Counted from the stretch's first letter, positions 50,715 to 60,759 are shown. The stretch is DNA of 64,000 nucleotides from Cedecea neteri (GCF_000758305.1 NZ_CP009458.1:186001-250000), one strand, 5' to 3'. Numbers and translations are program-made. Notes: a model not told the origin generated them from the sequence alone.

Positions 50715-52352
50715 TTACTTCGCCTGGCGTTTCTGGTACTCACCGGCGGCTTTCACGAAGCCTGCAAACAGTGGGTGCCCGTCACGCGGAGTCGAAGTGA
50801 ATTCCGGGTGGAACTGGCAGGCAACAAACCATGGATGGTTTGGCACCTCAATGATTTCTACCAGTTGGTCATCACCGGAACGACCTGCAACACGTAAACC
50901 AGCTGCTTCAATCGGTTTCAGCAGCATGTTGTTGACTTCGTAGCGATGGCGATGGCGTTCAACGATGGTTGGCTCACCGTACATCTGGCGAACCAGGCTA
51001 CCGTCGGTCAGTTGACACTGCTGGCCGCCGAGGCGCATGGTGCCGCCCAGATCGCTCTTCTCGCTGCGTACTTCAACATTGCCTTCTTCATCGCGCCACT
51101 CGGTGATCAACGCCACCACAGGGTACTTACAGTCTGGCACAAATTCAGTGGAGTTGGCGTTATCCATGCCCGCCACATTACGGGCGAACTCGATAAGCGC
51201 AACCTGCATACCCAGGCAAATGCCGAGGTACGGGATGTTGTTTTCACGGGCATAGCGCGCGGTAGCAATCTTGCCTTCAACACCGCGGTAGCCGAAGCCG
51301 CCAGGGATCAGAATCGCATCCAGACCTTTCAGCAGCTCTACGCCACGAGTTTCAACATCCTGTGAATCAATCAGCTTGATGTTCACGGTCAGACGGTTTT
51401 TCAACCCACCGTGTTTCAGCGCTTCAATCACCGACTTATAGGCATCCGGCAGTTCAATGTACTTGCCGACCATACCGATAGTGATTTCGCCCGTTGGGTT
51501 GGCTTCTTCGTAGATAACCTGTTCCCATTCTGCCAGATTGGCTTCCGGCGCGTTCAAGCTGAATCGTTTACAAATATAATCGTCCAGCCCCTGGGATTTC
51601 AACAGGCCTGGAATTTTATAGATAGAATCGACGTCTTTCAGAGAGATTACCGCTTTCTCTGGAACGTTACAGAACAATGCAATCTTCGCACGTTCGTTGG
51701 CCGGTACAACGCGGTCAGAACGGCAGATCAGCACGTCTGGCTGGATACCAATGGAGAGCAGTTCTTTTACGGAGTGCTGAGTCGGCTTGGTTTTCACTTC
51801 ACCGGCTGCGGCCATGTAAGGCACCAGCGTCAGATGCATGTAGAGCGTGTGCTCGCGGCCCACTTCTACCGCCATCTGGCGAATCGCTTCAAGGAACGGC
51901 AGGGATTCGATGTCCCCGACGGTGCCGCCGATTTCAACCAGCACCACGTCGTGGCCTTCGCCGCCTTCCAGAATACGTTCTTTAATGGCGTTGGTGATGT
52001 GCGGGATAACCTGCACGGTCGCGCCAAGATAGTCACCACGGCGTTCTTTACGCAGAACGTCAGAGTAGATACGGCCGGTGGTGAAGTTGTTACGGCGGCT
52101 CATCTTGTTACGGATAAAACGCTCGTAGTGACCCAGATCCAGGTCGGTTTCAGCGCCGTCTTCGGTAACGAACACTTCCCCATGTTGAATAGGGCTCATG
52201 GTACCCGGATCGACGTTGATGTACGGATCGAGTTTCATGATGGATACGTTGAGGCCACGGGCTTCAAGAATAGCTGCGAGGGAGGCTGCGGCAATGCCTT
52301 TACCCAGAGAGGAAACGACCCCGCCGGTCACAAAAATATAGTTCGTTGTCAT
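50715..52352 (-). CDS. pyrG: CTP synthase
   Basis: It aminates UTP to CTP using glutamine. The N-terminal synthetase domain (FVTGGVVSSLGKGIAAASLA) is followed by a class I glutamine amidotransferase with catalytic cysteine in GICLGMQVAL and the His-Glu pair in QFHPEFTS. 545 residues as in E. coli. It lies downstream of mazG. Confidence 0.99.
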   Translation of the reverse strand: MTTNYIFVTGGVVSSLGKGIAAASLAAILEARGLNVSIMKLDPYINVDPGTMSPIQHGEVFVTEDGAETDLDLGHYERFIRNKMSRRNNFTTGRIYSDVLRKERRGDYLGATVQVIPHITNAIKERILEGGEGHDVVLVEIGGTVGDIESLPFLEAIRQMAVEVGREHTLYMHLTLVPYMAAAGEVKTKPTQHSVKELLSIGIQPDVLICRSDRVVPANERAKIALFCNVPEKAVISLKDVDSIYKIPGLLKSQGLDDYICKRFSLNAPEANLAEWEQVIYEEANPTGEITIGMVGKYIELPDAYKSVIEALKHGGLKNRLTVNIKLIDSQDVETRGVELLKGLDAILIPGGFGYRGVEGKIATARYARENNIPYLGICLGMQVALIEFARNVAGMDNANSTEFVPDCKYPVVALITEWRDEEGNVEVRSEKSDLGGTMRLGGQQCQLTDGSLVRQMYGEPTIVERHRHRYEVNNMLLKPIEAAGLRVAGRSGDDQLVEIIEVPNHPWFVACQFHPEFTSTPRDGHPLFAGFVKAAGEYQKRQAK

Positions 52353-52577
52353 GCTGAACCTGAGAAGTTAGGTTTAAAGACGATGGAATAACCAGGACGG
52401 GAAAGTAGTATACCCGAACAGCATGGGCGCCACAAACATTCATTCTGTTCCCCGGAAATCAATCCGGCCCCACAGTCAGGCTAAGAAAATAGCCCTTCCG
52501 CGATAAATGTTTTTGACGCAAATCAATCGCTTGTTAAATAAAAAGCGCCAAAAAGTGCAGCTGATAGCAAAAACGCT

Positions 52578-53369
52578 TTAGATATCAGTTTCCTGGCGTT
52601 TCACTTCTTGCCAGGCTTTTTCCATAATTTCCAGCCCTGCCTGCTCCATGGTTAGCCCTTGAGCGGCGACGATCGCCTCCACTTTTCGGAAACGAGCCTC
52701 GAATTTTCGGTTAGCTTTTTGTAACGCCACCTCCGCTTTGGTGCCCAAATGCCGAGCCAGATTGACGGTAGCGAACAATAAATCACCCACTTCTTCTTCC
52801 AGCTTTGACTCGTCCACCACAGCCTGCTGGGCTTCAAACATGACTTCGTCGATCTCTTCGTGCACTTTATCCAGCACCGGACCAAGCGTCTTCCAGTCAA
52901 AGCCGACGTTCGAGCAGCGTTTTTGAATTTTTTGCGCACGCATTAGCGCAGGGAGCGCTTCTGGGATATCGTCCAGCGCCGAGTGCTGAGCCTTCTGCGC
53001 GCGCTCTTCGATTTTGATTTGCTCCCATCTCGCCAGCACTTCTCCGCTGGTTGCCGCGTCACCGTCAGCAAAGATATGCGGGTGGCGGCGCTCAAGCTTG
53101 TCACTGATGCCCTGGCAAATATCTTCAAAATTAAAGCGTCCTTCCTCCTGCCCCATCTGCGCGTAAAACACCACCTGGAACAACAGGTCGCCCAACTCGC
53201 CGCGCAGGTCATCAAAATCTTCGCGATTAATGGCGTCGAGCACTTCATAGGTTTCTTCGAGCGTGTAAGGGGCGATGGTGGCAAAAGTTTGCTCGCGATC
53301 CCATGGGCAGCCGTTTTCAGGGTCACGCAGACGCTGCATGATCCCGAGCAGGCGGTCGATTTGAGTCAT
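52578..53369 (-). CDS. mazG: Nucleoside triphosphate pyrophosphohydrolase MazG
   Basis: It hydrolyses nucleoside triphosphates, including non-canonical ones, to monophosphates. Two MazG folds with metal-binding ExxE..ExxD helices are visible (EETYEVLDAI / LRGELGDLLFQV and EEIDEV / LEEEVGDLLFATVNLA). 263 residues. In many relatives it follows mazE/mazF or relA; here a palindromic repeat sits between relA and mazG, and no toxin-antitoxin pair is present. Confidence 0.97.
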   Translation of the reverse strand: MTQIDRLLGIMQRLRDPENGCPWDREQTFATIAPYTLEETYEVLDAINREDFDDLRGELGDLLFQVVFYAQMGQEEGRFNFEDICQGISDKLERRHPHIFADGDAATSGEVLARWEQIKIEERAQKAQHSALDDIPEALPALMRAQKIQKRCSNVGFDWKTLGPVLDKVHEEIDEVMFEAQQAVVDESKLEEEVGDLLFATVNLARHLGTKAEVALQKANRKFEARFRKVEAIVAAQGLTMEQAGLEIMEKAWQEVKRQETDI

Positions 53370-53388
53370 TGTAATTCCTTGTTTTTAA

Positions 53389-53527
53389 CCCTCACCCTAA
53401 CCCTCTCCCTAAAAGGGAGAGGGGATGGATCGAGTAGAATTGTTCGCCCTCAACCTTTGGAAAGCGTAACGAAATTGAGCAAAGTTTTCCCCCCTCTCCC
53501 TTCTGGGGAGAGGGTCGGGGTGAGGGG
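53389..53527. repeat. GC-rich palindromic repeat, copy 2
   Basis: A 139-bp element between relA and mazG. The left arm begins CCCTCACCCTAACCC and contains a CCCTCTCCCT/AGGGAGAGGG hairpin; the right arm is the inverse and ends TCGGGGTGAGGGG. The arms match copy 1 (29998-30101) in reverse orientation, while the 60-base centre is unrelated to that of copy 1. Confidence 0.8.
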
Positions 53528-53534
53528 CAATAAA

Positions 53535-55766
53535 TTAACCGTGCAACCTGCGGGCATCGATAATGTCCGGCACCTGGTTGAGTTTGCCCAGCACGCGGCC
53601 AAGCACCTGCAGGTTATAGATCTCGATAGTCATATCGATGGTGGCCAGTTGCTGTTTCGTGTCACTGCGGCTGGCCACGCCAAGCACGTTGACCTTTTCG
53701 TTCGCCAGAATCGTGGTGATGTCGCGAAGCAGGCCGCTGCGATCGTTCGCCGTGACGCGCACCACCAGCGAATAACCGCTGGAGTAGCTTTCCCCCCAAA
53801 CGGCATCGACGATACGTTCCGGCGCGTGGGATTGCAGCTCGGCCAACTGGTCACAGTCGGCACGGTGAATCGAGATCCCGCGCCCCTGGGTAATAAAGCC
53901 GACGATTTCATCCCCCGGAATCGGCTGGCAGCAGCGGGCGATGTGGTGCATCAGATTCCCTACGCCCTCAACGACCACCCGGCCATTGTCTTTACTGCGC
54001 GACTGCGGCGGGGAATAGCTTTTTTGCGTCAGCTGACGCAGCGCGGCGGCATCTTGTTCCTCGGCGCTTGGCTTATTAAACTGCGCCTGCAGATAGTTGC
54101 TCATCTGGTTGAGGCGAATATCCCCGCCGCCGATAGCCGCCAGCAGTTCTTCAATTTCGTTAAAGTTGTAGCGAGGCAGCAGCGTTTTCTCGGCTTCTTT
54201 CAGGCTGATGCCCAGATGCTCAATTTCGTCATCCAGAATCTGGCGTCCGGCAAGAATGTTCTTGTCCCTGTCCTGCTTGCGGAACCAGTTGTGGATCTTC
54301 GCGCGCCCGCGGCTGGTAGTGATGTACCCCAGGTTAGGGTTCAGCCAGTCGCGGCTCGGGTTCGGCTGCTTCTGGGTAATGACCTCGATCTGGTCCCCCA
54401 TTTGCAGTTGATAGGTGAACGGTACGATGCGCCCACCAATTTTTGCCCCGATGCAGCGGTGCCCGACATCGCTGTGAATATGGTAGGCAAAGTCCAGCGG
54501 CGTCGAGCCGGCAGGCAGGTCAACCACGTCTCCTTTCGGCGTAAACACGTAAACGCGGTCGTCAAAGACCTGGCTGCGGACTTCGTCAAGCATTTCGCCG
54601 GAGTCGGACATCTCTTCCTGCCAGGCGATAAGCTTGCGCAGCCACGCAATGCGGTCTTCATGGCCAGAACTGCCGCTGCGCGCATTGCCTTCTTTGTACT
54701 TCCAGTGCGCGGCCACACCCAGCTCAGACTCTTCATGCATCTGCTTGGTGCGGATCTGAATCTCTATGGTTTTGCCGTTCGGGCCAAGCACCACGGTATG
54801 AATAGACTGGTAGCCATTCGGTTTAGGGTTTGCGACATAGTCGTCAAACTCATCCGGCAAATGGCGGAAGTGAGTATGTACTATCCCCAGCGCCGCGTAG
54901 CAATCCTGCAGCCGCTCGGCAACAATACGTACCGCGCGCACGTCAAACAGCTCATCAAACGCCAAATGTTTTTTCTGCATTTTGCGCCAGATGCTGTAGA
55001 TGTGTTTTGGTCGGCCATAGACTTCAGCCTTTACGCCCTCTTCTTTCATTGAAGAACGTAATGTGCCGACAAAATCATCGATGTACTGCTCGCGATCGAT
55101 CCGGCGCTCGTGCAGCAGCTTCGCGATACGCTTGTATTCCTCAGGGTGCAGGTAGCGGAAACAGTAATCTTCCAGCTCCCATTTGAGCTGGCCAATACCG
55201 AGGCGGTTCGCCAGCGGGGCGTAAATGTTGGTACATTCTTTGGCCGCCAGCACGCGTTCATCTTCCGGTGCGTCTTTCACTTCACGCAGATGGGCGATAC
55301 GTTCCGCAAGCTTGATGACCACGCAGCGGAAGTCATCCACCATCGCCAGCAACATACGGCGAACGTTATCCACCTGGTCGGAGGAAACAGAGTCGTTATG
55401 GGTCGCTTTCAGGTGGCGAATCGCGTCCATGTCGCGCACGCCGTGAATCAGCGTCACCACCTGTTTGCCGACGCTTTCCAGCATCACTTCTTCGCTGACC
55501 ACGCCGGCATCAGCCAGCGGGAACAGCAGCGCGGCGCGCAGCGTATCGTTGTCCATGCTCAGCATCGAGAGGATTTCGACCATCTCCACGCCGCGCCACA
55601 GCAATAATTCAGCGTCAGGATGACCTTTGGTCTGGCGTTCACAATACGCCCAGGTTTCGGCTAAGCGTTCACACGACTGCTGGTTGGAAATCCCGAGGCT
55701 TGCAATCCATTTTTCGGGCGCAAATTCGCCAGCTTTGTTGAGATGTGCACTTCTTACCGCAACCAT
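53535..55766 (-). CDS. relA: GTP pyrophosphokinase RelA
   Basis: The ribosome-associated (p)ppGpp synthetase of the stringent response. Domains in order: degenerate hydrolase domain (about 1-200, lacking an active HD pair), synthetase domain (about 220-370, YGRPKHIYSIWRKM, PKPNGYQSIHT), TGS (VFTPKGDVVDLPAGSTPLDFAY), a zinc-finger-like region (HHIARCCQPIPGD) and a C-terminal ACT domain. 743 residues against 744 in E. coli. It follows rlmD by 51 bases. Confidence 0.99.
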   Translation of the reverse strand: MVAVRSAHLNKAGEFAPEKWIASLGISNQQSCERLAETWAYCERQTKGHPDAELLLWRGVEMVEILSMLSMDNDTLRAALLFPLADAGVVSEEVMLESVGKQVVTLIHGVRDMDAIRHLKATHNDSVSSDQVDNVRRMLLAMVDDFRCVVIKLAERIAHLREVKDAPEDERVLAAKECTNIYAPLANRLGIGQLKWELEDYCFRYLHPEEYKRIAKLLHERRIDREQYIDDFVGTLRSSMKEEGVKAEVYGRPKHIYSIWRKMQKKHLAFDELFDVRAVRIVAERLQDCYAALGIVHTHFRHLPDEFDDYVANPKPNGYQSIHTVVLGPNGKTIEIQIRTKQMHEESELGVAAHWKYKEGNARSGSSGHEDRIAWLRKLIAWQEEMSDSGEMLDEVRSQVFDDRVYVFTPKGDVVDLPAGSTPLDFAYHIHSDVGHRCIGAKIGGRIVPFTYQLQMGDQIEVITQKQPNPSRDWLNPNLGYITTSRGRAKIHNWFRKQDRDKNILAGRQILDDEIEHLGISLKEAEKTLLPRYNFNEIEELLAAIGGGDIRLNQMSNYLQAQFNKPSAEEQDAAALRQLTQKSYSPPQSRSKDNGRVVVEGVGNLMHHIARCCQPIPGDEIVGFITQGRGISIHRADCDQLAELQSHAPERIVDAVWGESYSSGYSLVVRVTANDRSGLLRDITTILANEKVNVLGVASRSDTKQQLATIDMTIEIYNLQVLGRVLGKLNQVPDIIDARRLHG

Positions 55767-55817
55767 TATCCTCTCCTGTCAGGCTAACGCTCAGGCCAAT
55801 GTGCCTGATTAACCCTT

Positions 55818-57131
55818 TCAATTACGCTCAAAGAGCGCCATAGACTCCAGATGCCCGGTGTGGGGGAACATATCGAGCATGGCCAGTCGTTTAATGTGGT
55901 ACCCGGCGGCCAGCAACGTTTCACTGTCACGCGCAAGCGTGGTGGGGTTGCAGGAAACGTACACCACGCGGCTCGGCGCCAGTTTGATGACGTGCTGCAT
56001 AACCCCCGCCGCACCCGCACGCGCCGGGTCGAGCAATATTTTCGTAAATCCTTGTTGCGCCCAGGGCTGCCGCGTCACGTCATCTTCCAGGTTTTCATGG
56101 AAGAATGTCACGTTTTTCAGCGCATTACGTTGAGCATTATATTCACCTTTCGCCACCAGCGCAGCAACGCCTTCGACCCCCACGACCGCGGCGGCTCGTT
56201 TTGCCAACGGCAGGGTAAAATTCCCCATTCCGCAGAACAAATCTAGCACCCGATCCTCAGGCTGCACCTCCAACCACTCGATCGCCCGCGCCACCATTTG
56301 CTGGTTCACCGCGTCGTTAACCTGGATGAAATCTCGTGGGCTAAAGGTTAAGCGTAGCCCGTCTGAATGATACCAGGGCTCTTCGTCGGCCAGGGATTCC
56401 AGGCTGTCGCTGTCCGGGGCAAGGAATAACGCCACCTCATGGGAATGCGAAAACTGTTCCAGTTTTTGTCGGTCATCCTTGCTGAGCGGAGCCAAATGGC
56501 GCAGCACCATCAGCGGCCCACCGTCGGCCAGGACCAGCTCCACGTGCCCTAACCGGTTCACGATACTTAATTCAGACAAGCACTGGCGTAAAGGTTCCAG
56601 TAATGCTTCAAGCCGGGGCGCCAGCACGGGGCAATGATGAATATCCACCAGCGCCTTGTCGCTCGCCTTGCGAAAACCCATCTGTAAGGTTTGCGTGCGG
56701 GGCTGATAATTCAACCCCAGCCGTGCACGACGGCGGTATCCCCATGACCCGGCAGAAATAATTTCATCCACCTGACGAGGCTGTTCGCGCTCGCCCATCA
56801 TGCGCCCCAGGGCCTTAGATTTTGCTTCCTGCTGCAGCGCCACGCTCGCGTGCTGCTGCTGACAGCCGCCGCAAACCCCAAAATGCGGGCAACGTGGCTT
56901 CACCCTTTCCGGGCTGTCGTTTAAACGGCGCTTTACCTCAGCCTGAGCGTAGCTACGCTTATCTTCGGTAATGCGAACCTCAACCTGTTCGCCAGGCAGT
57001 GCGCCACGAATAAAGAGCGCTTTGCCTTTGTGGCGCGCGACGCCCTGACCGAATGGATCGAGGTCGGTTACGGTCACGGTAAGTAATTCACGATTCGTAT
57101 CGCGTCGCTTTGCAGAGTAGAATTGCGCCAT
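55818..57131 (-). CDS. rlmD: 23S rRNA m5U1939 methyltransferase RlmD
   Basis: A SAM-dependent RNA methyltransferase with an N-terminal TRAM domain, a 4Fe-4S cluster held by cysteines in CPHFGVCGGCQQQH and a later HHCPVLAP, a SAM motif DLFCGMGNFTLPLA and the catalytic cysteine in VSCNPTTLARD. The start at 57131 gives 437 residues with the E. coli N-terminus MAQFYSAKRR; the longer frame to 57200 reads into the barA leader and is rejected. Divergent from barA. Confidence 0.97.
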   Translation of the reverse strand: MAQFYSAKRRDTNRELLTVTVTDLDPFGQGVARHKGKALFIRGALPGEQVEVRITEDKRSYAQAEVKRRLNDSPERVKPRCPHFGVCGGCQQQHASVALQQEAKSKALGRMMGEREQPRQVDEIISAGSWGYRRRARLGLNYQPRTQTLQMGFRKASDKALVDIHHCPVLAPRLEALLEPLRQCLSELSIVNRLGHVELVLADGGPLMVLRHLAPLSKDDRQKLEQFSHSHEVALFLAPDSDSLESLADEEPWYHSDGLRLTFSPRDFIQVNDAVNQQMVARAIEWLEVQPEDRVLDLFCGMGNFTLPLAKRAAAVVGVEGVAALVAKGEYNAQRNALKNVTFFHENLEDDVTRQPWAQQGFTKILLDPARAGAAGVMQHVIKLAPSRVVYVSCNPTTLARDSETLLAAGYHIKRLAMLDMFPHTGHLESMALFERN

Positions 57132-57192
57132 GATGTAAGTAGATGTGTTCTCAAATGTCACTGTTGCTTTTATTGTCCCATATCGGAACCCC

Positions 57193-59949
57193 ATGACCAA
57201 CTACAGCCTGCGCGCACGTATGATGATCCTGATTCTGGCCCCGACGCTGTTGGTCGGTTTGCTGCTCAGCATCTTTTTCGTTGTCCATCGTTACAATGAC
57301 TTACAGCGCCAGTTGGAAGATGCCGGCGCCAGTATTATTGAACCGCTGGCGGTCTCCAGCGAGTACGGCATGAACTTCCACAGCCGGGAGTCGATTCGCC
57401 AGTTGGTCAGCGTGCTGCACCGCCGCCATTCCGATATCGTGCGGGGAATTTCGATTTACGATGATAGTAACAAGCTGTTCGTCACCTCTAATTTTCAGCA
57501 TAACGCCGCTCGTCTGAGGCTACCCGACGGGGAAAAGCCCCCGAAAGATCTCACCGTCACCCGTGCGGGCGACATCATGATCCTGCGAATGCCGATTATT
57601 TCCGAAAGATATTCGCCGGATGAATCCGCTGAAACCAACGTCAAACAGAGCAACAGTATACTCGGCTATGTCGCCATGGAGCTGGATCTCAAATCCGTTC
57701 GTCTGCAGCAATACCGCGAAATCTTTATCTCAACGTTGATGATGCTGTTCTGTATTGGCATTGCGATGCTGTTTGCCTATCGCCTGATGCGAGACGTGAC
57801 CGGGCCTATCCGCAATATGGTGAATACCGTGGATCGCATTCGCCGTGGGCAACTCGACAGCCGCGTGGAAGGGTTTATGTTGGGCGAGCTGGATATGCTG
57901 AAAAACGGCATTAACTCGATGGCAATGTCTCTGACTGCGTATCACGAAGAGATGCAGCACAACGTCGACCAGGCCACATCCGATCTGCGTGAAACCCTTG
58001 AGCAGATGGAAATTCAGAACGTGGAGCTCGATCTTGCCAAGAAGCGCGCCCAGGAAGCCGCCCGTATAAAATCTGAGTTTCTGGCAAATATGTCTCACGA
58101 GTTGCGCACCCCGCTCAACGGCGTCATTGGCTTCACTCGCCTGGCCTTAAAAACCGATTTGACACCAACTCAGCGCGACCATCTCTACACGATTGAACGC
58201 TCGGCCAATAACTTACTCACCATCATTAATGACGTGCTGGACTTCTCCAAGCTCGAAGCAGGCAAGCTGCTGCTGGAATCCATTCCCTTCCCGCTGCGCA
58301 ACACCCTGGATGAAGTGGTAACTCTGCTGGCACATTCCGCCCACGACAAAGGCCTTGAGCTAACGCTCAACATTAAAAATGACGTACCGGATAACGTGAT
58401 TGGCGACCCTCTGCGCCTGCAACAGGTCATCACAAATCTGGTGGGCAATGCGATTAAATTCACCGAAACCGGCAACATTGACCTGCTGGTGGAAAAACGG
58501 GCGGAAGGAAACAACAAAGTTCAGATTGAAATGCAGATCCACGACACCGGCATCGGCATTCCTGAACAGGAACAATCGCGTCTCTTCCAGGCCTTCCGCC
58601 AGGCGGATGCCAGTATTTCTCGCCGCCACGGCGGCACCGGACTGGGACTGGTGATCACCCAGAAGCTGGTGAACGAAATGGGTGGAGATATCTCCTTCCA
58701 CAGCAAACCGAATCGCGGCTCAACGTTCTGGTTCCACATCAGCCTGGATCTGAACCCGAACGCCGTGAACGACAGACAGGTGCTGGACAAACTGACAGGC
58801 AAACGCCTGGGCTACGTCGAACCAAACGCGAGCGCTGCACAGAGCACCCTGAATTTGCTGCAAAACACACCGCTGGACGTCGTGCACAGTCCGTCGCTCT
58901 CCGGGCTGCCTGATGAGCACTATGATATTTTACTGTGCGGCATTCCCGTCACCTTTACAGAAACGCTCACGCTGGCAAACCCTAAGCTCGCAAAGGCGGT
59001 CACCATGGCAGATTGCCTGATTCTGGCCTTACCCTGCCATACCCAGGTCGGCGCGGAAGAGCTGAAGCGCCAGGGTGTAGCGGGCTGCCTGTTAAAACCG
59101 ATCACTTCTACGCGCCTGTTCCCGATGCTGCTTGAAAGCTGCCCTAAAGCTAATCTGGCGCTGCCGTTCGTTGAGCATAGCGATAAGCTGCCGATGGCCG
59201 TCATGGCGGTGGACGATAACCCGGCCAACCTGAAGCTGATCGGCGCGTTACTGGAAGACAGAGTGCAGCAAGTTGTGCTGTGTGAAAGCGGCGCGCAGGC
59301 GCTGGAACGCGCCCGGCAAATGAACATAGACATTATCCTGATGGACATTCAGATGCCGGAAATGGACGGCATCCGCGCCTGTGAACTGATCCGCCAGTTA
59401 CCTCATCACCAGCAAACCCCGGTGATTGCCGTTACCGCCCATGCGCTGGCGGGGCAAAAAGAAAAACTCATGAGCGCCGGGATGAACGACTATCTCGCCA
59501 AGCCGATTGAAGAAGAAAAGCTGCATCGCCTGCTGATGCGCTACCATCCGGGCAATATCGGCCAGCTTCCCGCCCAACAGGAAGAACCCGTCCCGCCGGC
59601 AATTAACATCAATAAGACGCTGGACTGGAACCTGGCGCTTCGCCAGGCCGCCAACAAAGCCGATCTCGCCCGGGAGATGCTTGACATGCTGCTGGAGTTT
59701 TTACCGGAAGTGAGAAATGTTCTCGAAGAACAGCTGGTAGGCGACAAGCCCGAAGGGTTGATCGATATCGTGCATAAATTGCACGGGAGCTGCAGCTATA
59801 GCGGTGTCCCGCGGATGAAAAAACTCTGCCAGACTCTGGAGCACGAGCTGCGTCACGGCGTAGCGCCGGAGGAGATGGAGCCTGAAATTCTGGAGCTGCT
59901 GGACGAGATGGATAACGTTGCGCGGGAAGCGAAGAAGTATCAGATTTGA
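57193..59949 (+). CDS. barA: Hybrid sensor histidine kinase BarA
   Basis: The tripartite sensor of the BarA-UvrY system that drives CsrB/CsrC and carbon-flow control. Two transmembrane helices flank a periplasmic domain (about 10-31 and 175-198), then HAMP, histidine kinase with His302 (SHELRTPLNG), ATP domain, receiver with Asp718 (ILMDIQMPEMDG) and Hpt with His861 (HKLHGSC). The start at 57193 gives 918 residues, exactly the E. coli length and numbering. Ends in its own terminator. Confidence 0.98.
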   Translation: MTNYSLRARMMILILAPTLLVGLLLSIFFVVHRYNDLQRQLEDAGASIIEPLAVSSEYGMNFHSRESIRQLVSVLHRRHSDIVRGISIYDDSNKLFVTSNFQHNAARLRLPDGEKPPKDLTVTRAGDIMILRMPIISERYSPDESAETNVKQSNSILGYVAMELDLKSVRLQQYREIFISTLMMLFCIGIAMLFAYRLMRDVTGPIRNMVNTVDRIRRGQLDSRVEGFMLGELDMLKNGINSMAMSLTAYHEEMQHNVDQATSDLRETLEQMEIQNVELDLAKKRAQEAARIKSEFLANMSHELRTPLNGVIGFTRLALKTDLTPTQRDHLYTIERSANNLLTIINDVLDFSKLEAGKLLLESIPFPLRNTLDEVVTLLAHSAHDKGLELTLNIKNDVPDNVIGDPLRLQQVITNLVGNAIKFTETGNIDLLVEKRAEGNNKVQIEMQIHDTGIGIPEQEQSRLFQAFRQADASISRRHGGTGLGLVITQKLVNEMGGDISFHSKPNRGSTFWFHISLDLNPNAVNDRQVLDKLTGKRLGYVEPNASAAQSTLNLLQNTPLDVVHSPSLSGLPDEHYDILLCGIPVTFTETLTLANPKLAKAVTMADCLILALPCHTQVGAEELKRQGVAGCLLKPITSTRLFPMLLESCPKANLALPFVEHSDKLPMAVMAVDDNPANLKLIGALLEDRVQQVVLCESGAQALERARQMNIDIILMDIQMPEMDGIRACELIRQLPHHQQTPVIAVTAHALAGQKEKLMSAGMNDYLAKPIEEEKLHRLLMRYHPGNIGQLPAQQEEPVPPAININKTLDWNLALRQAANKADLAREMLDMLLEFLPEVRNVLEEQLVGDKPEGLIDIVHKLHGSCSYSGVPRMKKLCQTLEHELRHGVAPEEMEPEILELLDEMDNVAREAKKYQI

Positions 59950-59963
59950 GCTTAAACCAGGTA

Positions 59964-59994
59964 CGAAGAGGGATCCCGCCCCCCTCTTCGCTTT
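59964..59994 (+). terminator. Intrinsic terminator after barA
   Basis: CGAAGAGGG (59964-59972) pairs with CCCTCTTCG (59982-59990), followed by CTTTT. It also faces convergent ramR. Confidence 0.85.
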
Positions 59995-60004
59995 TACAAC
60001 AATG

Positions 60005-60577
60005 TTAGCCTTTGGTCATACCGCGCCACATCACGTCAAACCCGGCAGATTTGTATTCATCCCTGCGTGAAGGGTCGCGTCCGGCAAATTCCATCGTGGT
60101 TTCAGCCAGACCAAAGAAAATGGCGTCCGCAAATGCCGATTCAATGCCGGTAAGCACCTCGTTAGTGACGCACTCTTTCGACAAATCGCGCAGGTCCGGG
60201 TATGCCTGGTAAACCTGCTCCATCGTTTCAGGGGTGATCTTGCCGGAAACCGCCAGCTGGCGCATCGCCTTGCGGGCATTAACGTTCACCAGCCCCCAGT
60301 CAATGTAATTTCCCCATACCGTTCTGGAACGCTCTTTGCTGGGCGCATGCCGGTCGTAGGTTTTCATCAGCTCGTTACCAAGATCTTGCTTATGATGAAG
60401 ATAAACGGCGTTGAGCAACTCGTCTTTAGTGGGGAAATAGCGGAACAACGTCCCTTCGGCAACGCCCGCCTTTCTGGCAATTAAAGAGGTCGCCGCCCCT
60501 AATCCCAGCTCCGCTATCGCGTCGGTTGCCGCATCGAGTAATGCTAATCGTTTATCTTCACTTTTTGGACGAGCCAC
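60005..60577 (-). CDS. ramR: TetR-family repressor RamR
   Basis: A 190-residue repressor with an N-terminal TetR helix-turn-helix (about 10-56: LIARKAGVAEGTLFRYFPTKDEL) and an alpha-helical ligand domain. The N-terminus MARPKSEDKR and the C-terminal LAETTMEFAGRDPSR resemble Salmonella RamR. It is divergent from romA-ramA and a RamR-type palindrome overlaps the romA promoter, so it almost certainly represses that operon. In relatives, RamR is released by bile salts and various drugs. Confidence 0.9.
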   Translation of the reverse strand: MARPKSEDKRLALLDAATDAIAELGLGAATSLIARKAGVAEGTLFRYFPTKDELLNAVYLHHKQDLGNELMKTYDRHAPSKERSRTVWGNYIDWGLVNVNARKAMRQLAVSGKITPETMEQVYQAYPDLRDLSKECVTNEVLTGIESAFADAIFFGLAETTMEFAGRDPSRRDEYKSAGFDVMWRGMTKG

Positions 60578-60675
60578 GGTTCCTCACAAGCCAGTTATCT
60601 GAGTGGATAGGGTTTCAGTTATCGGGATCGCCGCGATCGCTGAATGTCATGTTCTTTATCATACCGTAAATTTTG

Positions 60676-60721
60676 TTGACGGTTGACCTTGCCTGCCTAT
60701 AATGAGTGCTTACTCACTCAA
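60676..60721 (+). promoter_or_regulatory. romA-ramA promoter with overlapping RamR operator
   Basis: TTGACG (60676-60681) and TATAAT (60698-60703), 16 bases apart, form a strong promoter. ATGAGTG-N6-CACTCA (60702-60720) matches the Salmonella RamR operator and overlaps the -10 box, so bound RamR would block polymerase. Confidence 0.85.
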
Positions 60722-60759
60722 TAGCAATATAACCCGCACAGTTTCTAAGAGAATCCTTT

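Noticed and set aside
51411..52391. 326-codon plus-strand frame opposite pyrG
   Set aside because: Antisense shadow of pyrG; no family resemblance.
52983..55052. Long 689-codon frame on the plus strand across mazG and relA
   Set aside because: It is antisense to two certain genes, spans the palindromic repeat between them, and has an implausible composition.
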